DNA from: Rhodobacter capsulatus
GTDB lineage: Bacteria; Pseudomonadota; Alphaproteobacteria; Rhodobacterales; Rhodobacteraceae
Assembly: GCF_005144475.1 (NCBI RefSeq)
Contig: NZ_SWJZ01000018.1
Location: 1 to 62,142 of the forward strand
Length of the DNA: 62,142 bases
Direction of reading: 5' to 3'
Part shown: positions 1 through 8,502 of the stretch, in pieces
Layout: each line of letters starts with the position of its first letter
Numbering within the stretch: position 1 is the first letter of the stretch
Made by a program: the position numbers and the translations under genes
Notes under the pieces: model-generated
What the model was told of the DNA's origin: nothing
The model's database searches: none
Seen by the model: the letters and a program-made list of their open reading frames with translations, nothing else

Positions 1-38
1 GACCGGACCCGGGGGCCGAAGGACCCCCGGGTCCGGTC
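1..38. terminator. GC-rich perfect hairpin at the window edge
   Basis: Fifteen-base arms (1-15 and 24-38) pair perfectly around an eight-base loop. No T-run follows on the plus strand. It may be the 3' end of a gene lying to the left, or a structural repeat; the sequence does not decide. Confidence 0.4.
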
Positions 39-175
39 CGGCACTCCCGAGACAGCGTTTCGACAGCAGATCGTCGCCCGGCGTCTTCGCCGCATCCGCG
101 GCAGTCGGTTTCCCGATGCCGCCGGGGCTGTTTCGGGTCTCGCGGCAGTTTTTCGTCCGACCGTGCATTTTCCTC
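39..175. other. Non-coding stretch before the tRNA promoter
   Basis: I see no gene here. It is GC-rich and lies between the edge hairpin and the promoter-like hexamers of the first tRNA. Confidence 0.4.
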
Positions 176-204
176 TTGCAGGCCCCGGCGCGATTTCATA
201 AATC
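176..204 (+). promoter_or_regulatory. Probable sigma-70-type promoter of the tRNA-Gly pair
   Basis: TTGCAG (176-181) lies 17 bases before TAAATC (199-204), which would put the transcription start about 15 bases before the first tRNA. No other promoter-like pair stands out upstream. Confidence 0.45.
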
Positions 205-224
205 CCCCCTCACCGAAAGGCAGC

Positions 225-299
225 GCGGGCGTAGCTCAGGGGTAGAGCATAACCTTGCCAAGGTTAGGGTCGTGAGTTCGAATCTCATCGCCCGCTCCA
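225..299 (+). tRNA. tRNA-Gly (anticodon GCC), copy 1
   Basis: The 75-nt gene folds as a tRNA. A 7-bp acceptor stem joins GCGGGCG to CGCCCGC, the D-arm contains GCTCAGGGGTAGAGC, the anticodon loop is TTGCCAA with GCC at positions 34-36, the T-loop is TTCGAAT, and CCA is encoded. It decodes GGC and GGT. An identical copy follows 54 bases downstream. Confidence 0.97.
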
Positions 300-353
300 A
301 TCGGAACCCGGTCGCAAGACCGCACCTCAGGCCGCAAGGCCATCGCCAAGGAA

Positions 354-428
354 GCGGGCGTAGCTCAGGGGTAGAGCATAACCTTGCCAAGGTTAGGGTC
401 GTGAGTTCGAATCTCATCGCCCGCTCCA
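354..428 (+). tRNA. tRNA-Gly (anticodon GCC), copy 2
   Basis: The sequence is identical to the first copy over all 75 nt, including the encoded CCA. The 54-base spacer holds two small hairpins (GGTC-GCAA-GACC and GGCC-GCAA-GGCC) that could help processing. Both tRNAs are probably cut from one precursor that ends at the terminator directly downstream. Confidence 0.97.
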
Positions 429-466
429 GACGAAAAACCCTCCCCTCGGGGAGGGTTTCGTCTTTT
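429..466 (+). terminator. Rho-independent terminator of the tRNA-Gly transcript
   Basis: A near-perfect stem (GACGAAA...CCCTCCC with GGGAGGG...TTTCGTC) is followed by TTTT, immediately after the CCA of the second tRNA. It separates the tRNA transcript from hisB. Confidence 0.85.
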
Positions 467-531
467 CGGCTTCCCGCTTAACATCCGCCCCTGCCCGCCC
501 TATAAGGCGCTGAAACCAGCAGGAGCAGCCG

Positions 532-1119
532 ATGCGGACAGCCACGATCCATCGCAAGACCGCCGAGACCGAGATCTCGGTGACGGTGAACCTTGACGGC
601 ACCGGGGTCTACAAGAACGCCACCGGCGTCGGCTTTTTCGATCACATGCTGGATCAGCTGTCGCGGCATTCGCTGATCGATCTCGACATCACCGCCAAGG
701 GCGATCTGCATATCGACGATCACCACACCGTCGAGGACACGGGCATCGCGCTCGGCCAGGCCTTGACCGCGGCTTTGGGCGACAAGCGCGGCATCCGCCG
801 CTACGGGCATTTCGTCCTTGCGATGGATGATGCGCAGGTCGCTTGCGCGCTCGATCTGTCGGCGCGGCCGTTTCTGGTCTGGAATTGCGATCTGCCGACG
901 CAAAAGATCGGCAGCTTCGATTGCGAGCTGGTGCGCGAGTTCTTTCAGGCGCTGTCGACGCATGGCGGGATCACGCTGCATGTCGACCGCGTGCATGGGG
1001 TGAACAGCCACCACATCGCCGAGGCCGCGTTCAAGGCGGTCGCCCGGGCGTTGCGGATGGCGGTCGAGCCCGATCCCCGGATGGCGGGCGTTCTGCCCTC
1101 AACGAAAGGGGCGCTCTGA
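532..1119 (+). CDS. hisB: Imidazoleglycerol-phosphate dehydratase
   Basis: HisB dehydrates imidazole glycerol phosphate to imidazole acetol phosphate, a late step of cytoplasmic histidine synthesis. The 195-residue protein has the usual length of the monofunctional enzyme. It carries the two metal-binding signatures HHTVED (residues 64-69) and HHIAEAAFK (160-168), which bind manganese in this family. A ribosome site (CAGGAG) precedes the ATG. The stop overlaps the hisH start by one base (TGATG), so the two are probably translationally coupled. The other late his genes, hisA-hisF-hisE, lie 29 kb away. Confidence 0.96.
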   Translation: MRTATIHRKTAETEISVTVNLDGTGVYKNATGVGFFDHMLDQLSRHSLIDLDITAKGDLHIDDHHTVEDTGIALGQALTAALGDKRGIRRYGHFVLAMDDAQVACALDLSARPFLVWNCDLPTQKIGSFDCELVREFFQALSTHGGITLHVDRVHGVNSHHIAEAAFKAVARALRMAVEPDPRMAGVLPSTKGAL

Positions 1120-1760
1120 TGAGCCTGACGGTTCTGGTCGATTACGAAAGCGGCAACCTGCATTCGGCGCAAAAGGCCTTTGAACGCATGGCGCGCGAGG
1201 CCGGGCATGGCACGGTCGTCGTCACCTCGGAGCCCGATGTGGTGGCGCGCGCCGACCGGATCGTGCTGCCGGGCGACGGGGCCTTTCCGTCCTGCCGGGC
1301 GGCGCTGATCCGGCACAGCGGGCTGTTCGAGGCGGTGGACGAGGCGGTGACCCGCCGCGCCGTGCCCTTCATGGGGATCTGCATCGGCATGCAGATGCTG
1401 GCGACGCGCGGGCTGGAATTCGAGCCCACCCCGGGTTTCGGCTGGATCGGCGGCGAGGTGGTGCGGATCGCGCCGACCGATGCCACGCTGAAGGTGCCGC
1501 ATATGGGCTGGAACGATCTGGTTCTGGATCACGCCCATCCGGTGCTTGACGGCATCACGACGGGCGATCATGCCTATTTCGTGCATTCCTATCATTTCGT
1601 GGTGGAAAACCCGGCGCATCGGCTGGCGCACGCCGATTATGCGGGCGCGATCACCGCGATCGTCGGGCGCGACAACATTGTGGGCACGCAGTTCCACCCG
1701 GAGAAATCGCAGCGCACCGGGCTGCGGATCCTCTCGAATTTCCTGAGCTGGAAACCGTGA
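1119..1760 (+). CDS. hisH: Imidazole glycerol phosphate synthase, glutamine amidotransferase subunit
   Basis: HisH releases ammonia from glutamine and feeds it to HisF, which forms imidazole glycerol phosphate and AICAR. The 213-residue class I amidotransferase has its nucleophile in GICIGMQM (Cys88) and the His-Glu pair in HPEKSQ (about residues 193 and 195). The start is the ATG overlapping the hisB stop. Its partner gene hisF is at 31.6 kb and not adjacent, although the two proteins must form one complex. Confidence 0.95.
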   Translation: MSLTVLVDYESGNLHSAQKAFERMAREAGHGTVVVTSEPDVVARADRIVLPGDGAFPSCRAALIRHSGLFEAVDEAVTRRAVPFMGICIGMQMLATRGLEFEPTPGFGWIGGEVVRIAPTDATLKVPHMGWNDLVLDHAHPVLDGITTGDHAYFVHSYHFVVENPAHRLAHADYAGAITAIVGRDNIVGTQFHPEKSQRTGLRILSNFLSWKP

Positions 1761-1767
1761 GGGATTT

Positions 1768-1880
1768 CGCCTCGGCTTTCGCCGAGGCGACCCGGCGGGG
1801 GCTCCGCCCCGTCGTCCATTGGTTCTTGAACCAATGGCGCCCCAATGGACGCCCCCCGGGATATTTGCAGCAAGATAAAA
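1768..1880 (+). repeat. 3'-end dispersed element after hisH, with several hairpins
   Basis: The stretch contains a 9-bp hairpin (1768-1789), a G-run/C-run hairpin with loop TCC (1797-1810), a perfect 10-bp hairpin (1816-1837), and the dispersed core CCCGGGATATTTG-N3-CAAGATAAAA ending at 1880 in plus orientation. It lies between the convergent hisH and DUF2892 genes and probably ends transcription or stabilises the hisH mRNA. See the findings for the other copies. Confidence 0.7.
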
Positions 1881-1893
1881 GCAAGCCCGAGGT

Positions 1894-2103
1894 TTACTTC
1901 GCCTCGAAGGCGCAGCCGGGCTGGAAGCCGAGTTTGCCCAGAACGATCGCGGCCGGGCAGAAGCCGGTGAAGGCCGACTGGATCAGGTTCAGGCCGATGA
2001 AGACGGTGAACCACAGGAAATACGTCGACACGGTCCAGGTCAGCACGACGCTGAGCAGAACCATGATCCCTGCAAAGACAAGAACGGCGCGGTCAAGGGT
2101 CAT
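1894..2103 (-). CDS. Small inner-membrane protein, DUF2892 family (YgaP-type)
   Basis: The 69-residue protein is made mostly of two hydrophobic segments (about residues 6-28 and 31-52). It has the FTGFCP motif typical of the DUF2892 membrane domain, which also forms the anchor of the rhodanese YgaP. No rhodanese domain is present. The function of stand-alone members is unknown. The gene is convergent with hisH and divergent from copA. The ATG at 2103 is the only good start. Confidence 0.8.
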   Translation of the reverse strand: MTLDRAVLVFAGIMVLLSVVLTWTVSTYFLWFTVFIGLNLIQSAFTGFCPAAIVLGKLGFQPGCAFEAK

Positions 2104-2185
2104 CGGAAGCCTCCGGTTGCGGATGTCATTGCCCCTCAGATAGCATCGCCGCCCTACAAATTCAAGTTCTCGAATATTTCAGCGC

Positions 2186-2216
2186 TTGACCTTGCCGCGC
2201 GGCGGCGCAACTGAAG
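2186..2216 (+). promoter_or_regulatory. Possible CueR/HmrR-type copper-responsive promoter of copA
   Basis: CTTGACCTTGCC matches the left half of the usual CueR/HmrR site. TTGACC (2186-2191) is followed by a 19-base imperfect dyad with 7 of 9 pairs, the spacing used by MerR-family activators. The right half is weak, the -10 (CTGAAG) is poor, and the implied start would fall on the ribosome site, so this is only suggestive. Confidence 0.3.
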
Positions 2217-2233
2217 GGCAAAGGGAGAGCGCC

Positions 2234-4654
2234 ATGGCCAGCACCAGCTTCATCGTCGAGGGGATGCATTGCGGCGCCTGCACCGGACGGGTGGAACGGG
2301 CGTTGCAGGCGGAAGCGGGGGTCACGCTGGCGGCGGCCAATCTGATGGCGCGTTCGGTCCGGGTCGCCTTCGAGCCGCCCGCCAGCGCCGAGACGCTGGC
2401 CGAGGCGCTGGCGCGGGCGGGCTATCCGATTGCGCAGGCCGAGACCTGTCTGGGCTTTGATGCCCCGCCCGAGGCCGGAAAGGTTGTGGCGGCGTTGCAG
2501 GCGACGCCCGGGGTGCTCTCGGTCCGGATCCTTCCCGAGGGCACGGCGCGGATTTCCTATGCGCAGGGCGCGGTGGCGCCCTCGGAGCTGGTGCGGATCC
2601 TGGGCGCGCTTGGGGTGCAGGCCCGGGTGATCAGCGCCACACCCGCCCCCGCCCCGGTGGCCGAGCGGCAGGCGGCGGAAGCCGCGCGGCTGAGGGGCCA
2701 GGTCCTGCTGTCGGCGCTTCTGACCGCGCCGGTCTTCTTCCTTGCCATGGGCCCGCATCTTTACCCACCGCTGCACCACGCACTTGCCCGGGCCATCGGC
2801 GAGGACGGGATGCAGAACCTGCAATTCTTCTTCACCACGCTGGTTCTGGCCTTTCCGGGGCGGGTCTTCCTGCGCCTTGGCCTGCCTGCCCTGTTTCGGC
2901 TTGCCCCCGAGATGAACGCGCTTGTCGCGCTTGGCGCCTTGGCCGCCTGGGGCTATTCGGCGCTGGTCGTGCTGGTGCCGCAGATCCTGCCGCCCGGCAC
3001 CTTTGACGTTTATTTCGAGGCGGCGGCGGTGATCGTGACGCTGATCCTGCTGGGCCGCTGGCTTGAGGCGCGGGCCAAGGGGCAGGCGGGCGAAGCGATC
3101 TCGCGGCTGGTCGCGCTGCGCCCTGCCACGGCGCGGGTGCAGCGACCGGGCGGCACGGTCGAGCTGCCCGTCGCGGAACTCGCCCCCGGCGATCTGGTCG
3201 AGCTGGCCCCGGGCGGGCGGGTCGCGGTGGATGGGATCGTCACCGAAGGCCATGGATTCGTGGACGAAAGCATGCTGACGGGCGAACCCGTCCCGGTCGG
3301 GAAAGCCCCGGGCCAGCCGGTCACCGGGGGCACGGTGAACGGCACCTCGGCGCTGGTTTACCGCGTCACCGCGACCGGGGCGGATACGGTGCTCTCGCGC
3401 ATCATCGCGCTGGTCGAAGCCGCGCAGGGGCAGAAATTGCCGGTGCAGGCGCTGGTCGACCGAGTCACCCGGGTCTTCGTGCCGGTGGTGATGGCGCTGT
3501 CCACCCTGACCTTCGCGGTCTGGTTCGCGTTGGGGCAAGGGCTTGCGCCCGCGCTGGTCGCGGCGATTTCGGTGATGATCATCGCCTGCCCCTGCGCGAT
3601 GGGGCTGGCGACGCCGGTCTCGATCCTGGTCGGCACCGGGCGGGGGGCGGAGCTGGGCCTTCTGTTCCGGCGCGGCGATGCGCTGCAACGGCTGGCCGAG
3701 GTGAAAACCCTTGCCTTCGACAAGACCGGCACCCTGACCGAGGGGCACCCGGCGCTGACCGATCTGTTCGTCCTTCCGGGCCTGACCGAAGCGGATCTTT
3801 TGCGGCTGGCCGCCGGGGCCGAGGCGCGGTCCGAGCACCCGCTTGCCCGCGCCTTGGTGCAGGCGGCCGAGGCGGCGGGGATCGCCCCCGCCCGCGCCCG
3901 CAAGGTGGTGGCGACGCCCGGCCGGGGCCTGTCGGCCGAGGTCGAGGGGCGGCAGATCCTGCTCGGCAATGCCGTCGCATTGACCGAGGCCGCGATCGAC
4001 CCGGCCCCGCTGCTGGCGACTGCCGAAACCTTTGCGCAGGATGGCAAAACCCCGGTTCTTGTGGCGCTGGATGGCATGCCCGTCGCGGTGCTGGCGCTCG
4101 CCGATCCGCTGAAACCCCATGCCGCCGCGGCCGTCGCGGCGCTGGTGCGCGAGGGGATCGCCGTGGCGATGATCTCGGGCGATGTCGCGGCCACGGCCGA
4201 GGCGGTCGGGCGGCAGCTGGGCATTTCGCGCGTCATCGCGGGCGTGCTGCCCGCGGGCAAGGTCGCGGCGCTGACGGCGATGAAGGACACCGGCGCCGTG
4301 GCCTTTGTCGGCGACGGGATCAACGACGCCCCTGCCCTTGCGGCGGCCGATGTCGGGCTGGCGCTGGGATCTGGCACCGATGTCGCGATCGAGGCGGCCG
4401 AGGTGGTGATCGTCGGCGCCGATCCGCGCGGGGCCGCCCGCGCGGTGGTGCTCTCGCGCGCGGTGATGCGCAACATCCGGCAGAACCTGTTCTGGGCCTT
4501 CGCCTACAACGCCGCGCTGATCCCGGTCGCGATGGGCGTTCTGGTGCCCTTTGGCGGACCTGGCCTGTCGCCGATGCTGGCCGCCGCGGCGATGTCGCTG
4601 TCGTCGGTCTTCGTCGTCACCAATGCCCTCAGATTGCGCCGCGCCGCCGCCTGA
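2234..4654 (+). CDS. copA: Copper-exporting P1B-type ATPase
   Basis: CopA pumps Cu(I) out of the cytoplasm across the inner membrane at the cost of ATP. The 806-residue protein has an N-terminal heavy-metal domain with GMHCGAC (Cys13, Cys16) and a second such fold at about 75-140 that lacks the CxxC pair. The membrane CPC motif is at 452-454, the phosphorylated DKTGT at Asp496, SEHPLA follows, and GDGIND is near 693. The ATG at 2234 follows AAGGGAGAG and gives a standard N-terminus. A second copper ATPase, CcoI at 21-23 kb, serves the oxidase, so this one is more likely for detoxification or periplasmic copper supply. Confidence 0.93.
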   Translation: MASTSFIVEGMHCGACTGRVERALQAEAGVTLAAANLMARSVRVAFEPPASAETLAEALARAGYPIAQAETCLGFDAPPEAGKVVAALQATPGVLSVRILPEGTARISYAQGAVAPSELVRILGALGVQARVISATPAPAPVAERQAAEAARLRGQVLLSALLTAPVFFLAMGPHLYPPLHHALARAIGEDGMQNLQFFFTTLVLAFPGRVFLRLGLPALFRLAPEMNALVALGALAAWGYSALVVLVPQILPPGTFDVYFEAAAVIVTLILLGRWLEARAKGQAGEAISRLVALRPATARVQRPGGTVELPVAELAPGDLVELAPGGRVAVDGIVTEGHGFVDESMLTGEPVPVGKAPGQPVTGGTVNGTSALVYRVTATGADTVLSRIIALVEAAQGQKLPVQALVDRVTRVFVPVVMALSTLTFAVWFALGQGLAPALVAAISVMIIACPCAMGLATPVSILVGTGRGAELGLLFRRGDALQRLAEVKTLAFDKTGTLTEGHPALTDLFVLPGLTEADLLRLAAGAEARSEHPLARALVQAAEAAGIAPARARKVVATPGRGLSAEVEGRQILLGNAVALTEAAIDPAPLLATAETFAQDGKTPVLVALDGMPVAVLALADPLKPHAAAAVAALVREGIAVAMISGDVAATAEAVGRQLGISRVIAGVLPAGKVAALTAMKDTGAVAFVGDGINDAPALAAADVGLALGSGTDVAIEAAEVVIVGADPRGAARAVVLSRAVMRNIRQNLFWAFAYNAALIPVAMGVLVPFGGPGLSPMLAAAAMSLSSVFVVTNALRLRRAAA

Positions 4655-4764
4655 GCATCGGCGAAGCTCCGCCCATTGTCGCCCGGGCGTGGAAAATTCC
4701 TTTGCCGCAGGGATCACGGCTCGGTATCAGGGCTGAAACGAACCCGTGAGCGACTGGAGGCCAC

Positions 4765-5232
4765 ATGCTGTCCCGCCGATCCCTGCTGTTGAGCTTTGGT
4801 GCCGCCCTGGCGCTTTCGGCTTGTGGTACGGGCCGTCAATCTTCGAAAAACCCGCCCGATGGCCTGCTGAAAGCCGGTGAAAGCCCCGCGATGCGGGCGA
4901 AGATCAACCGCTGGGCCGATCATTACGACGTGCCGCGCAGCCTGGTGCACCGGATCGTGCAGCGCGAAAGCGGCTACAATCCGGGCGCCCGCAACGGCCC
5001 CTATTACGGGCTGATGCAGATCCATCCGCGCACCGCGGGCACGATGGGCTTTGACGGCTCTGCCGCGGATCTGCTCGATGCGGATACGAACCTGAAATAC
5101 GGGGTGAAATACCTGCGCGGCGCCTGGATGTGCGCCGATGGCAGCGAAAGCCGCGCCGTAAGCTGGTATGCCAAGGGCTATTACTACGAAGCCAAGCGCC
5201 GCGGCATTCTGGAAGACGTCGGGCTCGCCTGA
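4765..5232 (+). CDS. Lytic transglycosylase SLT-domain lipoprotein
   Basis: The protein probably cleaves the glycan strands of peptidoglycan to give anhydro-muropeptides. The 155-residue chain starts with a lipoprotein signal peptide ending in the lipobox LSAC (Cys20). A single SLT fold follows, with the catalytic glutamate in QRESGYNP (Glu68), then YYGLMQIHPRTAG and KYGVKYLRG, both typical of the family. It is short, just signal plus catalytic domain. A ribosome site (CTGGAGG) fixes the start. A terminator separates it from the convergent ABC permease gene. Confidence 0.88.
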   Translation: MLSRRSLLLSFGAALALSACGTGRQSSKNPPDGLLKAGESPAMRAKINRWADHYDVPRSLVHRIVQRESGYNPGARNGPYYGLMQIHPRTAGTMGFDGSAADLLDADTNLKYGVKYLRGAWMCADGSESRAVSWYAKGYYYEAKRRGILEDVGLA

Positions 5233-5252
5233 ACCGCCGCCAGATCTGCCTG

Positions 5253-5287
5253 AAAAGCCCCGCCGGACCCTGTCCCGCGGGGTTTTT
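5253..5287 (+). terminator. Rho-independent terminator after the transglycosylase gene
   Basis: The arms AAAAGCCCCGC and GCGGGGTTTTT pair around a 13-base loop, with five Ts at the end on the plus strand. The A-run on the left arm allows it to work for the convergent permease gene too. Confidence 0.75.
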
Positions 5288-5292
5288 CCGTC

Positions 5293-7800
5293 TTAATCCT
5301 GTGCCCGCAGCACCTGCGCCGGCCGCACCGAGAGCGGGCGCGCCGCGAACAGCGTGCCCGCCGCCAGCACCGCCACCATGCCGCCCAAAACGATCCCCCC
5401 GGCCGAGACCGGATCGAAGCGGAACGACGCCTCCATCACGAAGCGCAGCACCGCCCATCCGGCCAGGGCCCCCACCGCCACCGCAATCGCCCCCGAGGCC
5501 GCGCCAAGGATCAGCGCCCGCAGCGCAAAGGACCAAAGGATCAGCCCGCGCGTCGCGCCCAGCACCTTGAGCAGCGCGGCTTCCCGCGCGCGGGCCTCTT
5601 CGCCCGCCGCCGCCGCGCCCAGAAGCACGGTGAAGCCGGTCAGCAGCGTGACCGAGGCCGCCAAAGCCACCGCCTGCGCGATCGAGGCCAGCGCGTCACT
5701 GACCCGCGCCATCGCCTCGCGCACCGGAATGGCGGTGACGGTCGGGAAGTCTTTCGAGAGCGCGCGCAGGATCGGCGCCTCGTCCGCGGGGGGCGCGTAG
5801 ATCGTCGCCAGTTCGGTATGCGGCGCCCCCGAAAGCGCATTGGGCGAAAAGGTCAGCACGAAACCGATCCCCATCGTCGAAAAATCGACATCGCGGAACG
5901 AGGCGATCCCGGCCTCGATATCCCGCCCAAGAATGTTCACCGTCAGCCGGTCGCCCAGCTTCAGCCCCAGTTCCGCGGCCTCCTTGGCCGAGACCGAGAC
6001 CAGCGGCGGCCCGGCGTAATCCTTGGGCCACCATTGCCCCTCGGTCAGTTTCTCGCGCGGGGCGTCCGCAAAGGTCACGCCACGGTCGCCGCGCAGCACC
6101 CAATGCTCGCCCGCGACCTTGCGCGCGTCCTCGCCGTTGATCTTCGTCAGGATGCCGCGCAGCATCGGCACGGTATCGACGCGCGAGACGCCCGCGAAAT
6201 CCTGCATCCGGTCCACCAGCGCGGCGCGTTCGGGCGGCGGAATGTCCATCAGGAAGAAGGCGGGGGCGAGTTTCGGCAGGTCTTTCGCGATGGCGCCGCG
6301 CAGCCCGCTTTCGACCTGACCGACCGCGGCCAGAACCGACAGCCCAAGGCCCAGCGCCAGAATGACCGCCGTCGCCTCGGATCGCGGCGCACCGATGGCG
6401 GCCAGCGCCGCATGCAGCGCCGGAAACCGCGCGCTGCGCGGGCCAAGGCGCCGGGCCAGACGGCGGATGCCCGCGGCCGCCAGCGCCAACGCCACAAGCG
6501 CCCCGGCAACGCCGCCCAAAGTGCCCAGCGTCAGCGCGGGCAGGCCCGAAAACGCCACCGCCGCGCCCAGCAGCATGGCCGTCAGCGCGCCGATCAGCAC
6601 CAGCATCCCCCAGCCCGGCAGGCCGCGCCGGGCCGTCTGCGCCTCGCGGTAAAGCGTGGCGGCGCGCAGTTCGGACAGCTGCGCCAAAGGCCAAAGCGCG
6701 AAGATCGCCGCCGTCAGCGTGCCGTAAAGCGCGGCCTCGAGCAGCGGGCGGGCGGCAAGCGTCACCGTGACCGGCACCGGCATCGCGGCGGCAATCGGGC
6801 CCTGCGCCGCCAGCACCAGCGCCGCGGCCAGCGCCAGCCCCGCCGTCACCCCCAGCGCCGTCAACGCGGCGAGCTGGATCAGAAACGCACCGCGGATCGT
6901 CGCCCCCGAGGCGCCCAGCGCCCGCAGCGTGGCGATGGTGGCGGCCTTGCGCGCGATCCAGGCCTGCACCGTGGCAAAGATGCCGACGCCCCCCACGGCC
7001 AGCCCGGCGAGCCCCACCAGCACCAGGAAAGAGCCGAGCCGGTCGGTGAACCGCTCGACCGAGGGGGCGGCGCGGCGCGCATCGCTCCAGCGCATCCCGG
7101 CGCCCTCGAAGCGCTTTTGCGCCGCGGATTTGAGCGCGGGCAGGCTTTGCCCCTCGGGCAGGGTCAGGCGGTATTGCGTTTCGTAAAGCGAGCCGGGGTT
7201 CAGGAGCGGCGTGCGTTCCAGCGCCGAAAGCGCCACCACCGAGCGCGCGCCAAAGGCCATGCCCGCCCCGCCCGCATCGGGTTCGCGCAAGAGCCGCGCC
7301 ATGAAAACGAACGCCTGCCCGCCCAGCTTGAAGCGGTCGCCCGGTTGCAGCGCCAGACGCTCGGCCAGCACCGGATCAAGGAAAGCACCGGGCAGACCGC
7401 CCTGCCCCGCCAGCGCGGATGTGCCCACCGGCGGATCCAGCACCACCTGCCCGACGAGCGGCCAGTTTTCGTCCACCCCCTTGAGCTGCGTCAGCGCGGT
7501 TTCCGCGCCGTCGCCCGTGCTGGCCATCGAGCGCAGATCGACCACCTCCGAGATCCGCTCGCCCTGCGCCGCGATCCAGTCGCGCTCGGGGCCGGTCGCA
7601 CGCCGATAGGTGAATTCCAGCTGCGCCTGCCCGCCCAGAAGCACCGCGCCCTGATCGGAAAGCCCCGCCCGGATCGCCTCGCGCACCAGGCCGACGGCGG
7701 CGATGGCCGCCACGCCCAGCATCAGGCACAGAAGAAAGATCCGGAACCCCTTGATTCCGCTGCGCAGTTCCGCGCGGGCGATGGACAGGGCGAGCCTCAT
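5293..7800 (-). CDS. ABC transporter permease, FtsX-like (YbbP type)
   Basis: This large inner-membrane permease of 835 residues is the partner of the ATPase encoded just upstream. It has an N-terminal membrane helix (about 17-40), a long extracytoplasmic region, three helices of a first FtsX domain (about 255-375), further hydrophobic segments (about 395-450), a second soluble region, and a final FtsX domain (about 700-835). This is the layout of YbbP-type proteins. Its start overlaps the ATPase stop (ATGA). The substrate is unknown; proximity to tesA is conserved in E. coli and suggests a lipid or envelope role, which is inference. Confidence 0.88.
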   Translation of the reverse strand: MRLALSIARAELRSGIKGFRIFLLCLMLGVAAIAAVGLVREAIRAGLSDQGAVLLGGQAQLEFTYRRATGPERDWIAAQGERISEVVDLRSMASTGDGAETALTQLKGVDENWPLVGQVVLDPPVGTSALAGQGGLPGAFLDPVLAERLALQPGDRFKLGGQAFVFMARLLREPDAGGAGMAFGARSVVALSALERTPLLNPGSLYETQYRLTLPEGQSLPALKSAAQKRFEGAGMRWSDARRAAPSVERFTDRLGSFLVLVGLAGLAVGGVGIFATVQAWIARKAATIATLRALGASGATIRGAFLIQLAALTALGVTAGLALAAALVLAAQGPIAAAMPVPVTVTLAARPLLEAALYGTLTAAIFALWPLAQLSELRAATLYREAQTARRGLPGWGMLVLIGALTAMLLGAAVAFSGLPALTLGTLGGVAGALVALALAAAGIRRLARRLGPRSARFPALHAALAAIGAPRSEATAVILALGLGLSVLAAVGQVESGLRGAIAKDLPKLAPAFFLMDIPPPERAALVDRMQDFAGVSRVDTVPMLRGILTKINGEDARKVAGEHWVLRGDRGVTFADAPREKLTEGQWWPKDYAGPPLVSVSAKEAAELGLKLGDRLTVNILGRDIEAGIASFRDVDFSTMGIGFVLTFSPNALSGAPHTELATIYAPPADEAPILRALSKDFPTVTAIPVREAMARVSDALASIAQAVALAASVTLLTGFTVLLGAAAAGEEARAREAALLKVLGATRGLILWSFALRALILGAASGAIAVAVGALAGWAVLRFVMEASFRFDPVSAGGIVLGGMVAVLAAGTLFAARPLSVRPAQVLRAQD

Positions 7801-8465
7801 GCCAGCCGCCCGTCCGTCAGACGCACCAGACGGCTGCAGCGCGCGGCAAGATCCGGGGCATGGGTGACCAGCACCAGCGTCGCCCCGGTTTCCGCCTGCA
7901 GGGTGAACAGAAGCTCGATGATCGCCGCACCATTCGCCGCATCGAGATTGCCGGTCGGTTCGTCGGCCAGAAGGATCGCCGGGCGCGGCGCGACGGCGCG
8001 GGCCAGCGCCACGCGCTGCTGCTCGCCGCCCGACATTTCCGACGGATAATGGTTGCGCCGATGGCCCAGCCCGACCCGGGCCAGTTCCGCCTCGGCGCGC
8101 GGCAATGCATCCTTTGCCCCGGCGATCTGCAGCGGCAGGGCGACGTTTTCCAGCGCGGTCATCGTGGGGACGAGGTGGAAAGACTGGAACACGATCCCCA
8201 TGTTGCCGCGACGGAAGCGGGCCAGATCATCCTCGCCCAGCGCGGTCAGATCGCGGCCCAGCGCCATGACCTGCCCCGAGGTGGCGCGTTCCAGCCCGCC
8301 CATCAGCATCAGGAGCGACGACTTGCCCGACCCGGACGGCCCCACCAGCCCCACGCTTTCGCCGCGCAGGATATCGAGCGTGATGGCATGCAGGATCTCG
8401 ACGGGACCGGCATTTCCGGCCAAGGTCAATCGCGCGTCGGCAAGGGAGAGAACGATGTCGGTCAT
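7797..8465 (-). CDS. ABC transporter ATPase (YbbA / LolD-like)
   Basis: This is the ATP-binding subunit for the FtsX-like permease encoded next. The 222-residue protein has Walker A GPSGSGKSS (42-50), the signature SGGEQQR, and Walker B ILLADEPTGNLD, the form typical of the LolD/MacB/YbbA subfamily. The chosen ATG at 8465 gives the normal N-terminus MTDIVLSL. The gene is divergent from tesA with only 37 bases between the proposed starts, so promoters must overlap. Confidence 0.92.
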   Translation of the reverse strand: MTDIVLSLADARLTLAGNAGPVEILHAITLDILRGESVGLVGPSGSGKSSLLMLMGGLERATSGQVMALGRDLTALGEDDLARFRRGNMGIVFQSFHLVPTMTALENVALPLQIAGAKDALPRAEAELARVGLGHRRNHYPSEMSGGEQQRVALARAVAPRPAILLADEPTGNLDAANGAAIIELLFTLQAETGATLVLVTHAPDLAARCSRLVRLTDGRLA

Positions 8466-8502
8466 CTGGGCCTGTCTGCAAAGGGGATCAGTCGGATATG
8501 GG

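Noticed and set aside
196-417. Short open frames across the tRNA-Gly genes
   Set aside because: They repeat the same peptide because the tRNAs are identical copies. The DNA is explained by the tRNAs and spacer.
2162-4717. A very long open frame on the minus strand opposite copA
   Set aside because: Its translation is low-complexity, rich in Arg, Gly, His and Gln, with no domain. It is the mirror of a high-GC gene, where stop codons are rare on the opposite strand.
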